In this document: piece by piece, positions 1-8,560 of the stretch
How positions within the stretch are numbered: the stretch's first letter is position 1
Layout of the letters: every line of letters starts with the position of its first letter
Source: Litchfieldella rifensis
Lineage (GTDB): Bacteria > Pseudomonadota > Gammaproteobacteria > Pseudomonadales > Halomonadaceae
Direction: 5' to 3'
Assembly: GCF_042646605.1 (NCBI RefSeq)
Contig: NZ_JBHRUG010000037.1
Location: 1 to 64,000 of the forward strand
Length of the DNA stretch: 64,000 bases
Translations under genes and position numbers: made by a program
Notes under the pieces: generated by a model
What the model saw: only the letters and a program-made list of their open reading frames with translations
What the model was told of the DNA's origin: nothing
The model's database searches: none

Positions 1-27
1 CTCACCAGCGCCCTGCGAGGAAGGCGT

Positions 28-55
28 ATTCTACTGACTCGGCGCGCGCTGTCAA
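28..55 (-). promoter_or_regulatory. Sigma70 promoter (proximal of three tandem, leftward)
   Basis: On the minus strand there is a perfect -35 TTGACA (50-55), a 16-base spacer and a near-consensus -10 TAGAAT (28-33), followed by a GC-rich discriminator. It is the last of three similar promoters reading off the left edge. In pseudomonads tyrS is followed by an rRNA operon, and strong tandem promoters with GC-rich discriminators are typical of rRNA operons. The downstream gene is outside the window, so the rRNA assignment is inference. Confidence 0.75.
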
Positions 56-131
56 GGCGTTTCGCGTGCCGCCAGCCCGTCAGTCGACGCCTGGCGCACG
101 GCCCCGAGGGCCGCCGAGCGAGTGGGGCCGC

Positions 132-160
132 ATTCTCGCGAATGCCCGCGCCGCTGTCAA
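132..160 (-). promoter_or_regulatory. Sigma70 promoter (middle of three tandem, leftward)
   Basis: The minus strand carries -35 TTGACA (155-160), a 17-base spacer and -10 GAGAAT (132-137). Spacing is optimal and the -35 is perfect. It lies about 105 bp upstream of the proximal promoter and points the same way, towards the probable rRNA operon beyond the left edge. Confidence 0.65.
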
Positions 161-261
161 GCCGCAATCGCCACAGCGATCTCGAAAACCTCAACAGAAA
201 CAAGCGCTTCCACCACCCTCCACCGCCCGCGACGTATGCCCGTCGTCGGCAGCGGATGCGT

Positions 262-322
262 ACTCTACGGCGTTCCACCGCCGCCTGCAAGGGGTTTTTC
301 ACCCTTTATTTTTCTTTTGTGA
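262..322 (-). promoter_or_regulatory. Sigma70 promoter with UP-like A/T tract (distal of three tandem, leftward)
   Basis: The minus strand has -35 TTGCAG (285-290), a 17-base spacer and -10 TAGAGT (262-267). Directly upstream (about 291-322) is an A-rich tract, unusual in this GC-rich sequence and placed like an UP element that binds the RNA polymerase alpha subunit. The rest of 1-390 shows no believable gene; the short reading frames there are arginine- and proline-rich and lack homology signals. Confidence 0.6.
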
Positions 323-390
323 CAATCGAGAGCCGCGTGGCTATCCACCCAGCGGATCACGATCGAATGTAGGTAACGCCAGACACAGCG

Positions 391-422
391 AAAACGACGA
401 CGCCCGCACAGGGCGGGCGTCG
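391..422 (-). terminator. Rho-independent terminator of tyrS
   Basis: A perfect 10-bp GC-rich inverted repeat (398-407 with 413-422, loop of 5) lies just past the tyrS stop. On the minus strand it is followed by a short T-rich stretch (complement of 391-394). The T-run is short, so efficiency is uncertain. Confidence 0.6.
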
Positions 423-444
423 ATAGGCCTGAAAGCGCCAACCT

Positions 445-1644
445 TCAGGAAATGCTGACGCGGGCGAAGCGCTTCTTGCCCGCCTGGATCACATAGCTTC
501 TGCCGGTTTCCAGCATACGATCGCGCTCGACCACCTCGCCATCGACCTTGACCCGGCCGTTGCCCAGCATGTCCTTGGCCTGGGCGCTGTTGTTGGCCAG
601 CCCGGAACGATTCAGCACTGCGGCGATGGGGGCTTGGGCGCTGCCCTCGAAGTCGACACTGACTTCCGGCAGGTCTTCCGGCAGCTCGCCCTCGGCCAGC
701 AGGTTGCCGGCAGACTTGTGGGCATTGGCTGCCGCCTCGTCGCCGTGGTAACGCGCGATCAGCTCGCGGGCCAGGACCATCTTGATGTCACGAGGGTTGG
801 CGCCTCGCTCGGCGTCGCGCCTGAGATCTTCGATTTCCTCATTGGACTTCAGCGACAGCAGCTCGAAGTAGCGCCAGATCAGACTGTCGGGCATGGAAAC
901 CAGCTTGTTGAACATCGCCCCGGGGACCTCGTCGACTCCGACATAGTTACCCAATGACTTGGACATCTTCTGCACGCCGTCGAGCCCTTCCAGCAATGGC
1001 ATGGTGATCACCACCTGCGGCTCCTGGCCGAAGTGCTTCTGAATCTCGCGGCCCATCAGCAGGTTGAACTTCTGGTCGGTGCCCCCCAGCTCGATATCGG
1101 CCTCGAGTGCCACCGAGTCATAACCCTGCACCAGGGGATAGAGAAACTCATGGATGGAGATCGACTGGCCCGACTTGTAGCGCTTCTCGAAGTCATCACG
1201 CTCCAGCATCCGTGCCACGGTGCTTTGTCCCGCCAGTTCGATCATGTCGGCGGCGCTCATCTCGGAGAACCATTCTGCATTGAAGCGCACTTCGGTCTTG
1301 TCGGGATCGAGAATCTTGAACACCTGCTCACGATAGGTCTGGGCATTGGCCTTGACCTCTTCTTCGGTGAGCGGCTTGCGAGTGACGTTCTTGCCGGTCG
1401 GGTCACCGATGCGACCGGTGAAGTCGCCGATCAGGAAGATGACCTCGTGCCCCAGGTCCTGAAACTGACGCATCTTGGTCAACAGCACGCTGTGTCCCAG
1501 GTGCAGGTCCGGTGCGGTCGGGTCGAACCCTGCCTTGATGCGCAGCTTGCGGCCGGAAGCGAGCTTCGCCTTCAGCTCGTCTTCCAACAGGATCTCATGG
1601 GTACCGCGCTGCAGGAGGGGCAGCGCGCTCGAGACATCGGTCAT
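445..1644 (-). CDS. tyrS: Tyrosine--tRNA ligase
   Basis: This 399-residue class I aminoacyl-tRNA synthetase charges tRNA-Tyr with tyrosine in the cytosol. The nucleotide-binding HIGH motif appears as HLGH at residues 48-51 and the KMSKS loop as KMSKS at 226-230. A GTDQ motif that helps form the tyrosine pocket is near 188-191, and the last 60 or so residues form an S4 RNA-binding domain. The length and sequence fit the TyrZ-like type of Pseudomonas (about 400 residues) rather than the 424-residue E. coli TyrS. The ATG is preceded by an AGGAG ribosome site. It is divergent from anmK and followed by a hairpin terminator, then by the tandem promoters at the window edge. Confidence 0.97.
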   Translation of the reverse strand: MTDVSSALPLLQRGTHEILLEDELKAKLASGRKLRIKAGFDPTAPDLHLGHSVLLTKMRQFQDLGHEVIFLIGDFTGRIGDPTGKNVTRKPLTEEEVKANAQTYREQVFKILDPDKTEVRFNAEWFSEMSAADMIELAGQSTVARMLERDDFEKRYKSGQSISIHEFLYPLVQGYDSVALEADIELGGTDQKFNLLMGREIQKHFGQEPQVVITMPLLEGLDGVQKMSKSLGNYVGVDEVPGAMFNKLVSMPDSLIWRYFELLSLKSNEEIEDLRRDAERGANPRDIKMVLARELIARYHGDEAAANAHKSAGNLLAEGELPEDLPEVSVDFEGSAQAPIAAVLNRSGLANNSAQAKDMLGNGRVKVDGEVVERDRMLETGRSYVIQAGKKRFARVSIS

Positions 1645-1756
1645 CTTCTCCTACTCCACTCAAAGCGGTTGGGTATCGCCAGAAAACGGCTCATCGAATG
1701 GGGCAAGATGGTAGCATGGCTTGTGCATAACGGTTGAGCGCCGGGGGGGAGAAGTC

Positions 1757-2896
1757 ATGCCATTGTTCATCGGCCTGATGTCAGGCACAAGCCTCGACGG
1801 CATCGATGCCGCCCTGGTAAGCATCGAGCAGGACGATTCGCCGCCCCGCTTGATGGAAACCCTGGCCTTGCCGATGCCGGAACCACTGCGCCGATCGCTG
1901 CTCGCACTGTGCCACACCGACCGCTTGAGCTTTGCCGAGCTGGCCCACGCCGAAGATACCTTCTGTCGCCTGCAGGCCCAAGCGGTACGGGAGCTGCTCG
2001 AGAAGAGCGCGACGCCGCGCGAGGCGGTCGCCGCGATCGGCAGTCACGGCCAGACCATCGAGCATGCACCTTACGGCCATGCCGGAGAGGGCTCCCCAGC
2101 CTATACTTGCCAACTCGATAACCCCAGTTTGCTCGCCGAGCTTACCGGCTGCCAAGTGGTGGCCGACTTTCGCCGTCGCGACCTGGCCGCCGGCGGTCAG
2201 GCCGCCCCCCTGGCGCCAGCCTTCCATAATGCCCTGTTTCGCCACCCGGACGAATGGCGCCTGGTACTCAACCTCGGCGGGTTCGCCAACCTGACGCTAT
2301 TGCCTCCTGCCGAAAGTACGGCAGAGGTGGTTGGCTTCGACACCGGCCCGGCCAATGTGCTGCTCGATGCCTGGCATCAGCGCCACTGCAACGGGCGCTA
2401 CGATGCAAACGGGGCATGGGCGGCGTCCGGTCGGGTGGATACCGCCTTGCTCGAACGCTTGATGAGCGAGCCTTTCTTCCACCGACCACCACCGCGCAGC
2501 ACCGGCCGCGAGGTGTTTCATCTGCCTTGGCTGGAGCGTCAACTGAGCGGCGACGAGCTACCCGCGGATGTCCAGGCGACCCTGGCCGAACTGACCGCGG
2601 AAAGTATCGCCCTCGGGATCGAGATGGCCAGCGAGCTGTGCGAGGCGCCTCCGGCCAAGGCGCTGATCCCCTGCGGTGGCGGCGCCCACAATACCGACCT
2701 GCTGTCGCGCCTGGCCCAGCGGCTGCCCGAAACCTCCCTGGTGGCCAGTCGCGACTGGGGATGGCCGGCCGACTGGCTGGAGGCCGGTGCCTTCGCCTGG
2801 CTGGCGTACCGTCGCCTGGAAGGACTCCCCGGCAACCTGCCGTCGGTCACCGGTGCCTCGGGCCCCCGGGTGCTGGGCGGCCTCTACCCCCCGTAA
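1757..2896 (+). CDS. anmK: Anhydro-N-acetylmuramic acid kinase
   Basis: The 379-residue enzyme phosphorylates and opens 1,6-anhydro-MurNAc to MurNAc-6-phosphate during recycling of cell-wall fragments. The N-terminus has the family signature GLMSGTSLDGID (about residues 6-17), and an FDTGPANVL motif in the middle belongs to the sugar-kinase/actin-like ATPase fold. I start at ATG 1757, which follows a GGGGGGAGAAG purine tract and gives the usual MPLFIG beginning; an in-frame ATG at 1721 would add 12 residues not normal for the family. The tyrS-anmK divergent pair is conserved in pseudomonads. It runs convergently into pilU with 7 bp between them. Confidence 0.95.
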   Translation: MPLFIGLMSGTSLDGIDAALVSIEQDDSPPRLMETLALPMPEPLRRSLLALCHTDRLSFAELAHAEDTFCRLQAQAVRELLEKSATPREAVAAIGSHGQTIEHAPYGHAGEGSPAYTCQLDNPSLLAELTGCQVVADFRRRDLAAGGQAAPLAPAFHNALFRHPDEWRLVLNLGGFANLTLLPPAESTAEVVGFDTGPANVLLDAWHQRHCNGRYDANGAWAASGRVDTALLERLMSEPFFHRPPPRSTGREVFHLPWLERQLSGDELPADVQATLAELTAESIALGIEMASELCEAPPAKALIPCGGGAHNTDLLSRLAQRLPETSLVASRDWGWPADWLEAGAFAWLAYRRLEGLPGNLPSVTGASGPRVLGGLYPP

Positions 2897-2903
2897 GGGA
2901 CCA

Positions 2904-4046
2904 TCAGTAATCGTCGCCGTCGCGCAGACTCAGATGGCTGGCAGCATCCTGCGCCTTGCCCAGCACCGGACTCTCCTCGTCGCCGTACTTGATCATCATG
3001 CGCAGGTCATTGGCCGAGTCGGCATGAATGAGCGCGACCTCCTCGCTGATATGCCCGGCCTTGAACAGGTCATAGAGCGCTTGATCGAAGGTCTGCATGC
3101 CCAGGTCCCGTGAACGCCCCATGACATTCTTGACCTCGCTGACATCGCCCTTGCGAATCAGGTCGCTGATCAGCGGCGAGCGCAACAGGACCTCGATGGC
3201 CGCACGACGGCCACCATCCAACGTCGGCAGCAGTTGCTGAGCGACGACAGCACGCAGGTTCAACGACAGGTCCAGCCAGACCTGCTCATGACGCTCGGCA
3301 GGAAAGAAGTTGATGATGCGATCCAGTGCCTGATTGGCGTTGTTGGCGTGTAGCGTCGCCAAACACAGATGCCCGGTTTCGGCGAAGGTCAGCGCATGCT
3401 CCATGGTCTCGCGTGTACGCACCTCGCCGATCAGGATCACATCCGGCGCCTGGCGCAAGGTATTTTTCAGCGCCACCTCGAAGGACGCGGTATCGATCCC
3501 CACCTCGCGCTGATTGATGATCGCGCGCTTGTGCGGATGAATGTACTCGATAGGATCCTCGATACTGATGATATGCCCGCCAAGGGTCTCATTACGGTGC
3601 TGCACCATCGAGGCCAGGGTCGTCGACTTGCCGGTGCCGGTGCCGCCGACCACGAACACCAGTCCACGCTTGAGGCCCGCCAGTTCGCCCAATACGGCAG
3701 GCAGCGCCAGTTCATCGAGATGGGGGATGTCGAAGGCGATGCGCCGAATCACCATCGCCGGCTGGCCCCGCTGCTGGAAGGCACTGACGCGAAAACGCCC
3801 CCGTCCGGACAGGCTCAAGGCGAAGTTGGCTTCCTGCTCCGTCGCATAGCGCTCGCTCAACCCCTCCGGGATCGCGGTGTTGACCAGTTCCCGAACCTGA
3901 CCATGGGAGAGCGGCTGCTCACCCAAGGGCGTCAACTGGCCAGCCATCTTCAGCGTGGGTGGCGCATTGACCGAAACCAGCAGGTCCGACGCCTGTTGCT
4001 CGACCATGATATCCAGCAGCTGATAGAGCCATTCGCTCGGTGTCAT
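2904..4046 (-). CDS. pilU: Type IV pilus retraction accessory ATPase PilU
   Basis: This 380-residue GspE/PilT-family hexameric ATPase works with PilT at the inner-membrane base of the type IV pilus to power retraction. It has the Walker A motif GGTGTGKS (134-141), an Asp box with VRTRETMEHA and the conserved His box around GHLCLATLHAN. It ends with a PilU-like tail (IKYGDEES region) beyond the core ATPase. It lies 47 bp downstream of pilT on the same strand, the usual pilTU order, so the two are probably cotranscribed. The only pilus genes in this window are these two motors; subunit and assembly genes must lie elsewhere. Confidence 0.95.
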   Translation of the reverse strand: MTPSEWLYQLLDIMVEQQASDLLVSVNAPPTLKMAGQLTPLGEQPLSHGQVRELVNTAIPEGLSERYATEQEANFALSLSGRGRFRVSAFQQRGQPAMVIRRIAFDIPHLDELALPAVLGELAGLKRGLVFVVGGTGTGKSTTLASMVQHRNETLGGHIISIEDPIEYIHPHKRAIINQREVGIDTASFEVALKNTLRQAPDVILIGEVRTRETMEHALTFAETGHLCLATLHANNANQALDRIINFFPAERHEQVWLDLSLNLRAVVAQQLLPTLDGGRRAAIEVLLRSPLISDLIRKGDVSEVKNVMGRSRDLGMQTFDQALYDLFKAGHISEEVALIHADSANDLRMMIKYGDEESPVLGKAQDAASHLSLRDGDDY

Positions 4047-4093
4047 AAGCCCCCCTGCTCGTTGTCTTTTTCACTGGCGCTCGCGGCTTCGGA

Positions 4094-5128
4094 TCAGGAC
4101 GGCAACATACCCTTGGCCTTGGCCTGGGCGCCTTCGCGCGACACCAAGCCCTCGCTGACCAGGCGTGCCAGGCAAGCATCCAGGGTCTGCATTCCCAGAT
4201 TACCGCCGGTCTGGATGGCCGAGTAGATCTGCGCCACCTTGTCTTCACGAATCAGGTTACGAACCGCCGAGGTCGCCACCAGGATTTCATGGGCCGCGAC
4301 CCGCCCACCGCCATTGCGCTTGAGCAGCGCCTGGGAGATGACCCCCTGCAGCGACTCGGAGAGCATCGAACGCACCATGGCCTTCTCGTCGCCGGGAAAC
4401 ACATCGATGATACGGTCGATGGTCTTGGCCGCCGACGTGGTATGCAGGGTGCCGAACACCAGATGGCCGGTCTCGGCGGCGGTCAACGCCAGGCGAATGG
4501 TTTCCAGATCGCGCAGCTCGCCGACCAGGATCACGTCCGGATCCTCGCGCAAGGCACTGCGCAGTGCCGGGGCGAAACCATGGGTATCGCGATGCACCTC
4601 GCGCTGGTTGATCAGACATCGCTTGCTGCGATGCACGAATTCCACCGGATCCTCGATGGTGAGAATATGATCGTAGCGGCTGTCGTTGATGAAATCGATC
4701 ATCGCCGCCAAAGTCGTGCTCTTGCCCGAACCCGTGGGGCCGGTCACCAATACCAGTCCCCGCGGCAGCAACGCCAGTCGACGAAAGGCGTCGCCCAACC
4801 CGAGGTCGTCCATGGTCAGCACCTCCGAGGGGATGGTGCGGAACACCGCACCGGCGCCGCGGCCATGGTTGAAGGCATTGACACGAAAGCGCGCGACCCC
4901 GGGAACTTCGAAGGAAAAGTCGGTCTCGAGGAACTCTTCGTAGTCACGACGCTGGCGATCGCCCATGATGTCGTAGATCAGCTTGCGAACCTCACGGTCT
5001 TCCATGGCGGGCACATTGAGCCGGCGAATGTCACCATCGACACGAATCATCGGCGGCAAACCTGCAGAAAGATGCAGATCCGAGGCGTTCTGCTTTGCCG
5101 AGAATGCCAGCAGTTCGGTAATATCCAT
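4094..5128 (-). CDS. pilT: Type IV pilus retraction ATPase PilT
   Basis: The 344-residue protein is the main retraction motor for twitching motility. It has the expected N-terminal PAS-like domain, Walker A GPTGSGKST (130-138), the Asp box IEDPVEFVH, a degenerate Walker B at DPDVILVGE followed by LRDLETI, and the PilT-specific AIRNLIRE-like helix, here AVRNLIRED. Length equals that of Pseudomonas PilT (344). It is divergent from yggS with only 35 bp between start codons, which is the conserved pilT/yggS arrangement in pseudomonads; the two promoters must overlap there. Confidence 0.97.
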   Translation of the reverse strand: MDITELLAFSAKQNASDLHLSAGLPPMIRVDGDIRRLNVPAMEDREVRKLIYDIMGDRQRRDYEEFLETDFSFEVPGVARFRVNAFNHGRGAGAVFRTIPSEVLTMDDLGLGDAFRRLALLPRGLVLVTGPTGSGKSTTLAAMIDFINDSRYDHILTIEDPVEFVHRSKRCLINQREVHRDTHGFAPALRSALREDPDVILVGELRDLETIRLALTAAETGHLVFGTLHTTSAAKTIDRIIDVFPGDEKAMVRSMLSESLQGVISQALLKRNGGGRVAAHEILVATSAVRNLIREDKVAQIYSAIQTGGNLGMQTLDACLARLVSEGLVSREGAQAKAKGMLPS

Positions 5129-5163
5129 GCGTTCCCCTGCTCCCAGGTAAGGTCAGCACCAGT

Positions 5164-5862
5164 ATGACAGAGGTTGTACTTTCCGAAACACTCGCTGCCG
5201 CTCACGCACGTTTGGCCGCGGCCCTGCACGCCGCCGGCCGCGACGAGCATGCCGCGCAACTGCTGGCCGTAAGCAAGACCAAGCCCGCGAGAATGGTGCG
5301 TGACGCCTACCGCCACGGGCAGCGCGATTTCGGCGAGAATTATCTTCAGGAAGCCCTCGACAAGCAGGCCGAACTGGCCGACCTCACGGATATCGTCTGG
5401 CATTTCATCGGCCCGCTACAGTCCAATAAGACCCGTGCCGTGGCCGAGCACTTCGATTGGGTACACAGCGTCGATCGCGAGAAGATCGCCCGGCGCCTGT
5501 CCGAACAGCGCCCTGAGCACCTGCCGGCCTTGAATGTCTGTCTGCAGGTCAATATCAGCGGCGAGACCAGCAAGTCGGGGGTCTCCCCGGAACGGTTGGA
5601 CACCCTGGTCAGCGCCGTCATCGAGATGCCAGGGCTCGCACTGCGCGGCCTGATGGCGATTCCCGCGCCGGCGGCGACCCTTGCCGAACAACGAGCGCCA
5701 TTGGCACGCTTGCGCCAGGCGCTGGAAGCCTTGCAGAAACGCTACCCACGGGCGCCACTCGATACCCTGTCCATGGGCATGAGCGATGACCTGGAGGCCG
5801 CCATTGCCGAAGGCGCCACCCTGGTACGCCTGGGAACCGCCATCTTCGGAGCACGCCGGTGA
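5164..5862 (+). CDS. yggS: YggS/PLPBP-family pyridoxal phosphate homeostasis protein
   Basis: The 232-residue protein is a single TIM-barrel PLP carrier with no known catalytic activity that buffers free pyridoxal phosphate and affects amino-acid and vitamin B6 balance. The PLP-binding lysine is K38 in the motif AVSKTKP, and the C-terminal phosphate-binding segment LSMGMSDDLEAAIAEGATLVR is intact in most positions. It begins a rightward run with proC and yggT, the same order seen in many gammaproteobacteria, consistent with its link to PLP-dependent amino-acid metabolism. Confidence 0.95.
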   Translation: MTEVVLSETLAAAHARLAAALHAAGRDEHAAQLLAVSKTKPARMVRDAYRHGQRDFGENYLQEALDKQAELADLTDIVWHFIGPLQSNKTRAVAEHFDWVHSVDREKIARRLSEQRPEHLPALNVCLQVNISGETSKSGVSPERLDTLVSAVIEMPGLALRGLMAIPAPAATLAEQRAPLARLRQALEALQKRYPRAPLDTLSMGMSDDLEAAIAEGATLVRLGTAIFGARR

Positions 5863-5910
5863 CGACTCCTGGCATCGATATACCAAGATCCAAGACGAGA
5901 GGACGACAGC

Positions 5911-6735
5911 ATGGCTAGCCAAGTGACATTCATCGGGGCCGGCAACATGGCCAGCGCCATCTTCGGCGGCATGATCGACAGCGGCTATCCGCGGGAGGCT
6001 ATTACCGCGACCTCTCCGAGTGATGACCACCTGGCCCCGTTGCGCCGCCGCTACGGTATCCACACCCAGACCGACAACCGTGCCGCAGTGGCCAACGCCG
6101 ATGTGGTGGTGCTGGCGGTCAAGCCCCAGATCATGCAGGACGTCTGCAGCGACCTGCGCGACACGATACAGGCGCGCAAGCCACTGATCGTCTCGGTGGC
6201 CGCCGGACTGCCCGCCGCGACCCTGGAGCGCTGGCTGGGCGGAGACCTGGCGGTGATCCGCTGCATGCCCAACACCCCTTCGTTGGTAGGCGCCGGCGCT
6301 GCGGGGTTGTTCGCCAATGCCCGGGTGACGGATGATCAACGCAAGCTGGCGACGACCCTACTGCAAGCCGTAGGCCTGGTAGAATGGGTCGAGGACGAAG
6401 CGCTGCTGGAGGCGGTGACCGCGATCGCCGGTAGCGCGCCGGCGTATTTCTTCCTGGTCTTCGAAGCCCTGGAAGCCGCCGGCGAGCGTCTCGGCCTGCC
6501 TGCCGACAGCGCCCGCCGGCTGGCCTTGCAGACTGCCTACGGGGCGGCACGCATGGCCCAGCAAAGCGACCACGCCCCCGCGCAGCTCAAGCGCAACGTG
6601 ATGTCCCCCGGCGGCACCACCGAGCGTGCCGTCCACGTGCTCGAGGACGCCGGCCTGCGCCAGATCTTCCTCGACGCCACGGATGCCTGCGCCAAGCGCG
6701 CCCGCGAAATGGCCGACGAGTTCGGTAAACGTTAG
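5911..6735 (+). CDS. proC: Pyrroline-5-carboxylate reductase
   Basis: The 274-residue enzyme reduces 1-pyrroline-5-carboxylate to proline with NAD(P)H, the last step of proline synthesis. The N-terminal Rossmann motif FIGAGNMASAI (residues 7-17) and the C-terminal family signature from MSPGGTTERAV to GLRQIFLDA are both present. It starts 48 bp after yggS behind a GAGAGG-type ribosome site. Proline is a compatible solute in halophiles, but nothing in the local sequence shows osmotic control. It is followed after 25 bp by yggT. Confidence 0.96.
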   Translation: MASQVTFIGAGNMASAIFGGMIDSGYPREAITATSPSDDHLAPLRRRYGIHTQTDNRAAVANADVVVLAVKPQIMQDVCSDLRDTIQARKPLIVSVAAGLPAATLERWLGGDLAVIRCMPNTPSLVGAGAAGLFANARVTDDQRKLATTLLQAVGLVEWVEDEALLEAVTAIAGSAPAYFFLVFEALEAAGERLGLPADSARRLALQTAYGAARMAQQSDHAPAQLKRNVMSPGGTTERAVHVLEDAGLRQIFLDATDACAKRAREMADEFGKR

Positions 6736-6760
6736 CCCCTTTCAGCCACGAGGAGCCCCC

Positions 6761-7351
6761 ATGGGCAGTCAACTGGGAAGTGCCGGCCTGCTGCTGGTCA
6801 ACACACTGATCAATATCTACCTGTTCCTGCTGATGCTGCGTTTTCTGCTGCAGGCATCCCGGGCGGATTACTACAACCCCATCAGCCAGTCGATCGTCAA
6901 GATTACCCAGCCGGTGGTCGGCCCCTTCCAAGGGTTTCTGCGTCCGGTAGGCTCTTTCGATCTGGCGACGCTGGCAGCGGGGTCCCTGCTCAAGCTGGTG
7001 AGCATCATCGCCATCCTGCAGATCGCCGGCTTCGGCATGCCTTCCATCGGAGGGGCGGCCATCGGTACCGTGGCGGCGCTGGCCAATGCCATCCTCAAGA
7101 TCTATTTCTTCGCGCTGATCGCCATGATCATCCTCAGCTGGGTCGCGCCCCAAGCCAGCCATCCCGGGGCGCTGCTGATCATGCAACTGGTCGAGCCGAT
7201 CATGGCCCCGGTGCGCAAGGTGATCCCGCCACTGGGCATGATCGACCTGTCACCGATCGTGGTGTTCATCGCCATCAGTCTTGTCGATGGTATCGTAGTA
7301 GGTTCACTGACTCGCGCTGCCGGGATTTCCGGCGCTCTGGTCGGTCTGTAA
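6761..7351 (+). CDS. yggT: YggT-family integral membrane protein
   Basis: The 196-residue protein has two copies of the YggT domain, each with a pair of hydrophobic helices (first pair roughly residues 8-30 and 65-90, second pair roughly 100-125 and 165-185), separated by the conserved FLRP and PIMAPVRKVIPPLG segments. Its function is not firmly known; links to osmotic tolerance and to cell division or envelope assembly have been suggested for the family. I chose ATG 6761 because an AGGAG site precedes it by 6 bases; the upstream extension of the open frame overlaps proC and is not protein-like. Confidence 0.9.
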   Translation: MGSQLGSAGLLLVNTLINIYLFLLMLRFLLQASRADYYNPISQSIVKITQPVVGPFQGFLRPVGSFDLATLAAGSLLKLVSIIAILQIAGFGMPSIGGAAIGTVAALANAILKIYFFALIAMIILSWVAPQASHPGALLIMQLVEPIMAPVRKVIPPLGMIDLSPIVVFIAISLVDGIVVGSLTRAAGISGALVGL

Positions 7352-7405
7352 CGTGCTGGTATAACAACCGTGGGAGCCAGAACAGCTTTGGATACCGAGA
7401 CCCTG

Positions 7406-8560
7406 ATGCCCGAGTTTGCTAGTGACTCAGTCGGTCTGGTGGCACCTCAGACGGCCCACTTCGACGCCCCCTTGGCCCTGGCCTGTGGCAGGTCGCTGCC
7501 GGCCTATGACCTGGTCTACGAAACCTACGGCGAACTCAATGCCAGCCGCAGCAATGCGGTGCTGATCTGTCACGCCTTGTCGGGCCATCACCATGCTGCC
7601 GGTTACCACGACGCGAACGAGCGCAAGCCCGGTTGGTGGGATGCCCATATCGGCCCTGGCAAGAGCATCGATACCGATCGTTTCTTCGTGGTCTCGCTCA
7701 ACAACCTGGGGGGCTGTCATGGCAGTACCGGCCCCTGCGCCATCAACCCGGAAACCGGCCGCCAGTGGGGACCGGATTTCCCGATGATGACTGTCGGCGA
7801 CTGGGTCCACAGCCAGGCACGGCTGGCGGACCGCCTGGGCATCGAGCGCTTTGCGGCGGTGATCGGCGGCAGCCTGGGTGGCATGCAGGTCCTGCAATGG
7901 GCCCTGGCCTATCCGGAGCGCATCGCCAGCGCCGTGGTCATCGCCGCCACCCCCAAGCTGTCGGCGCAGAACATCGCCTTCAATGAGGTGGCACGTCAGG
8001 CCATCCGTTCCGACCCCGACTTTCACGACGGCTGGTATGCCGAGCACGGCACGGTACCGCGACGCGGCCTCAAGCTGGCTCGCATGGTCGGACACATCAC
8101 CTATCTGTCGGAAGACGCCATGGGCAGCAAGTTCGGGCGTGACCTGCGCACGGATGATCTCAATTTCGGCTATGACGTCGAATTCCAGGTCGAGTCCTAT
8201 CTGCGCTATCAGGGCGATACCTTCTCGACCTCCTTCGATGCCAACACCTATCTATTGATGACCAAGGCCCTGGACTATTTCGACCCGGCGGCCACCCACG
8301 GAGGCGACCTGGCCGCGGCCGTGGCGCCGTCGATCTGCCCCTTCCTGGTGGTCAGCTTCTCCACCGACTGGCGGTTTCCGCCGTCGCGCTCCCGCGAGCT
8401 GGTCGATGCCCTGATCCGAGCCGGCAAATCCGTGAGCTACGCCAACATCGACTCGCCCCACGGTCATGATGCCTTCCTGCTGCCGGAGCCTCGCTATCAG
8501 GCGGTATTCGCCGGCTTCATGGACCGCGTGGCCCGCGACCTGGCCCTGGAGGACAAGTGA
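7406..8560 (+). CDS. metX: Homoserine O-acyltransferase MetX
   Basis: The 384-residue alpha/beta-hydrolase acylates homoserine, the first committed step towards methionine. The nucleophile elbow GGSLGG puts the catalytic serine at residue 156, and the triad Asp and His lie in the TDWRF and PHGHDAFL segments. It closely resembles Pseudomonas MetX. MetX enzymes of this MetW-linked gammaproteobacterial group have been reported to use succinyl-CoA, so 'acetyltransferase' should not be assumed. I use ATG 7406, which yields the usual MPEF/DSVGLV beginning; in-frame TTG 7388 and GTG 7370 are alternatives. The stop codon overlaps metW as TGATG, implying translational coupling. Confidence 0.93.
   Translation: MPEFASDSVGLVAPQTAHFDAPLALACGRSLPAYDLVYETYGELNASRSNAVLICHALSGHHHAAGYHDANERKPGWWDAHIGPGKSIDTDRFFVVSLNNLGGCHGSTGPCAINPETGRQWGPDFPMMTVGDWVHSQARLADRLGIERFAAVIGGSLGGMQVLQWALAYPERIASAVVIAATPKLSAQNIAFNEVARQAIRSDPDFHDGWYAEHGTVPRRGLKLARMVGHITYLSEDAMGSKFGRDLRTDDLNFGYDVEFQVESYLRYQGDTFSTSFDANTYLLMTKALDYFDPAATHGGDLAAAVAPSICPFLVVSFSTDWRFPPSRSRELVDALIRAGKSVSYANIDSPHGHDAFLLPEPRYQAVFAGFMDRVARDLALEDK

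Noticed and set aside
66..458. 130-residue frame at the left edge
   Set aside because: It covers three promoters and a terminator; Pro/Arg-rich, no ribosome site.
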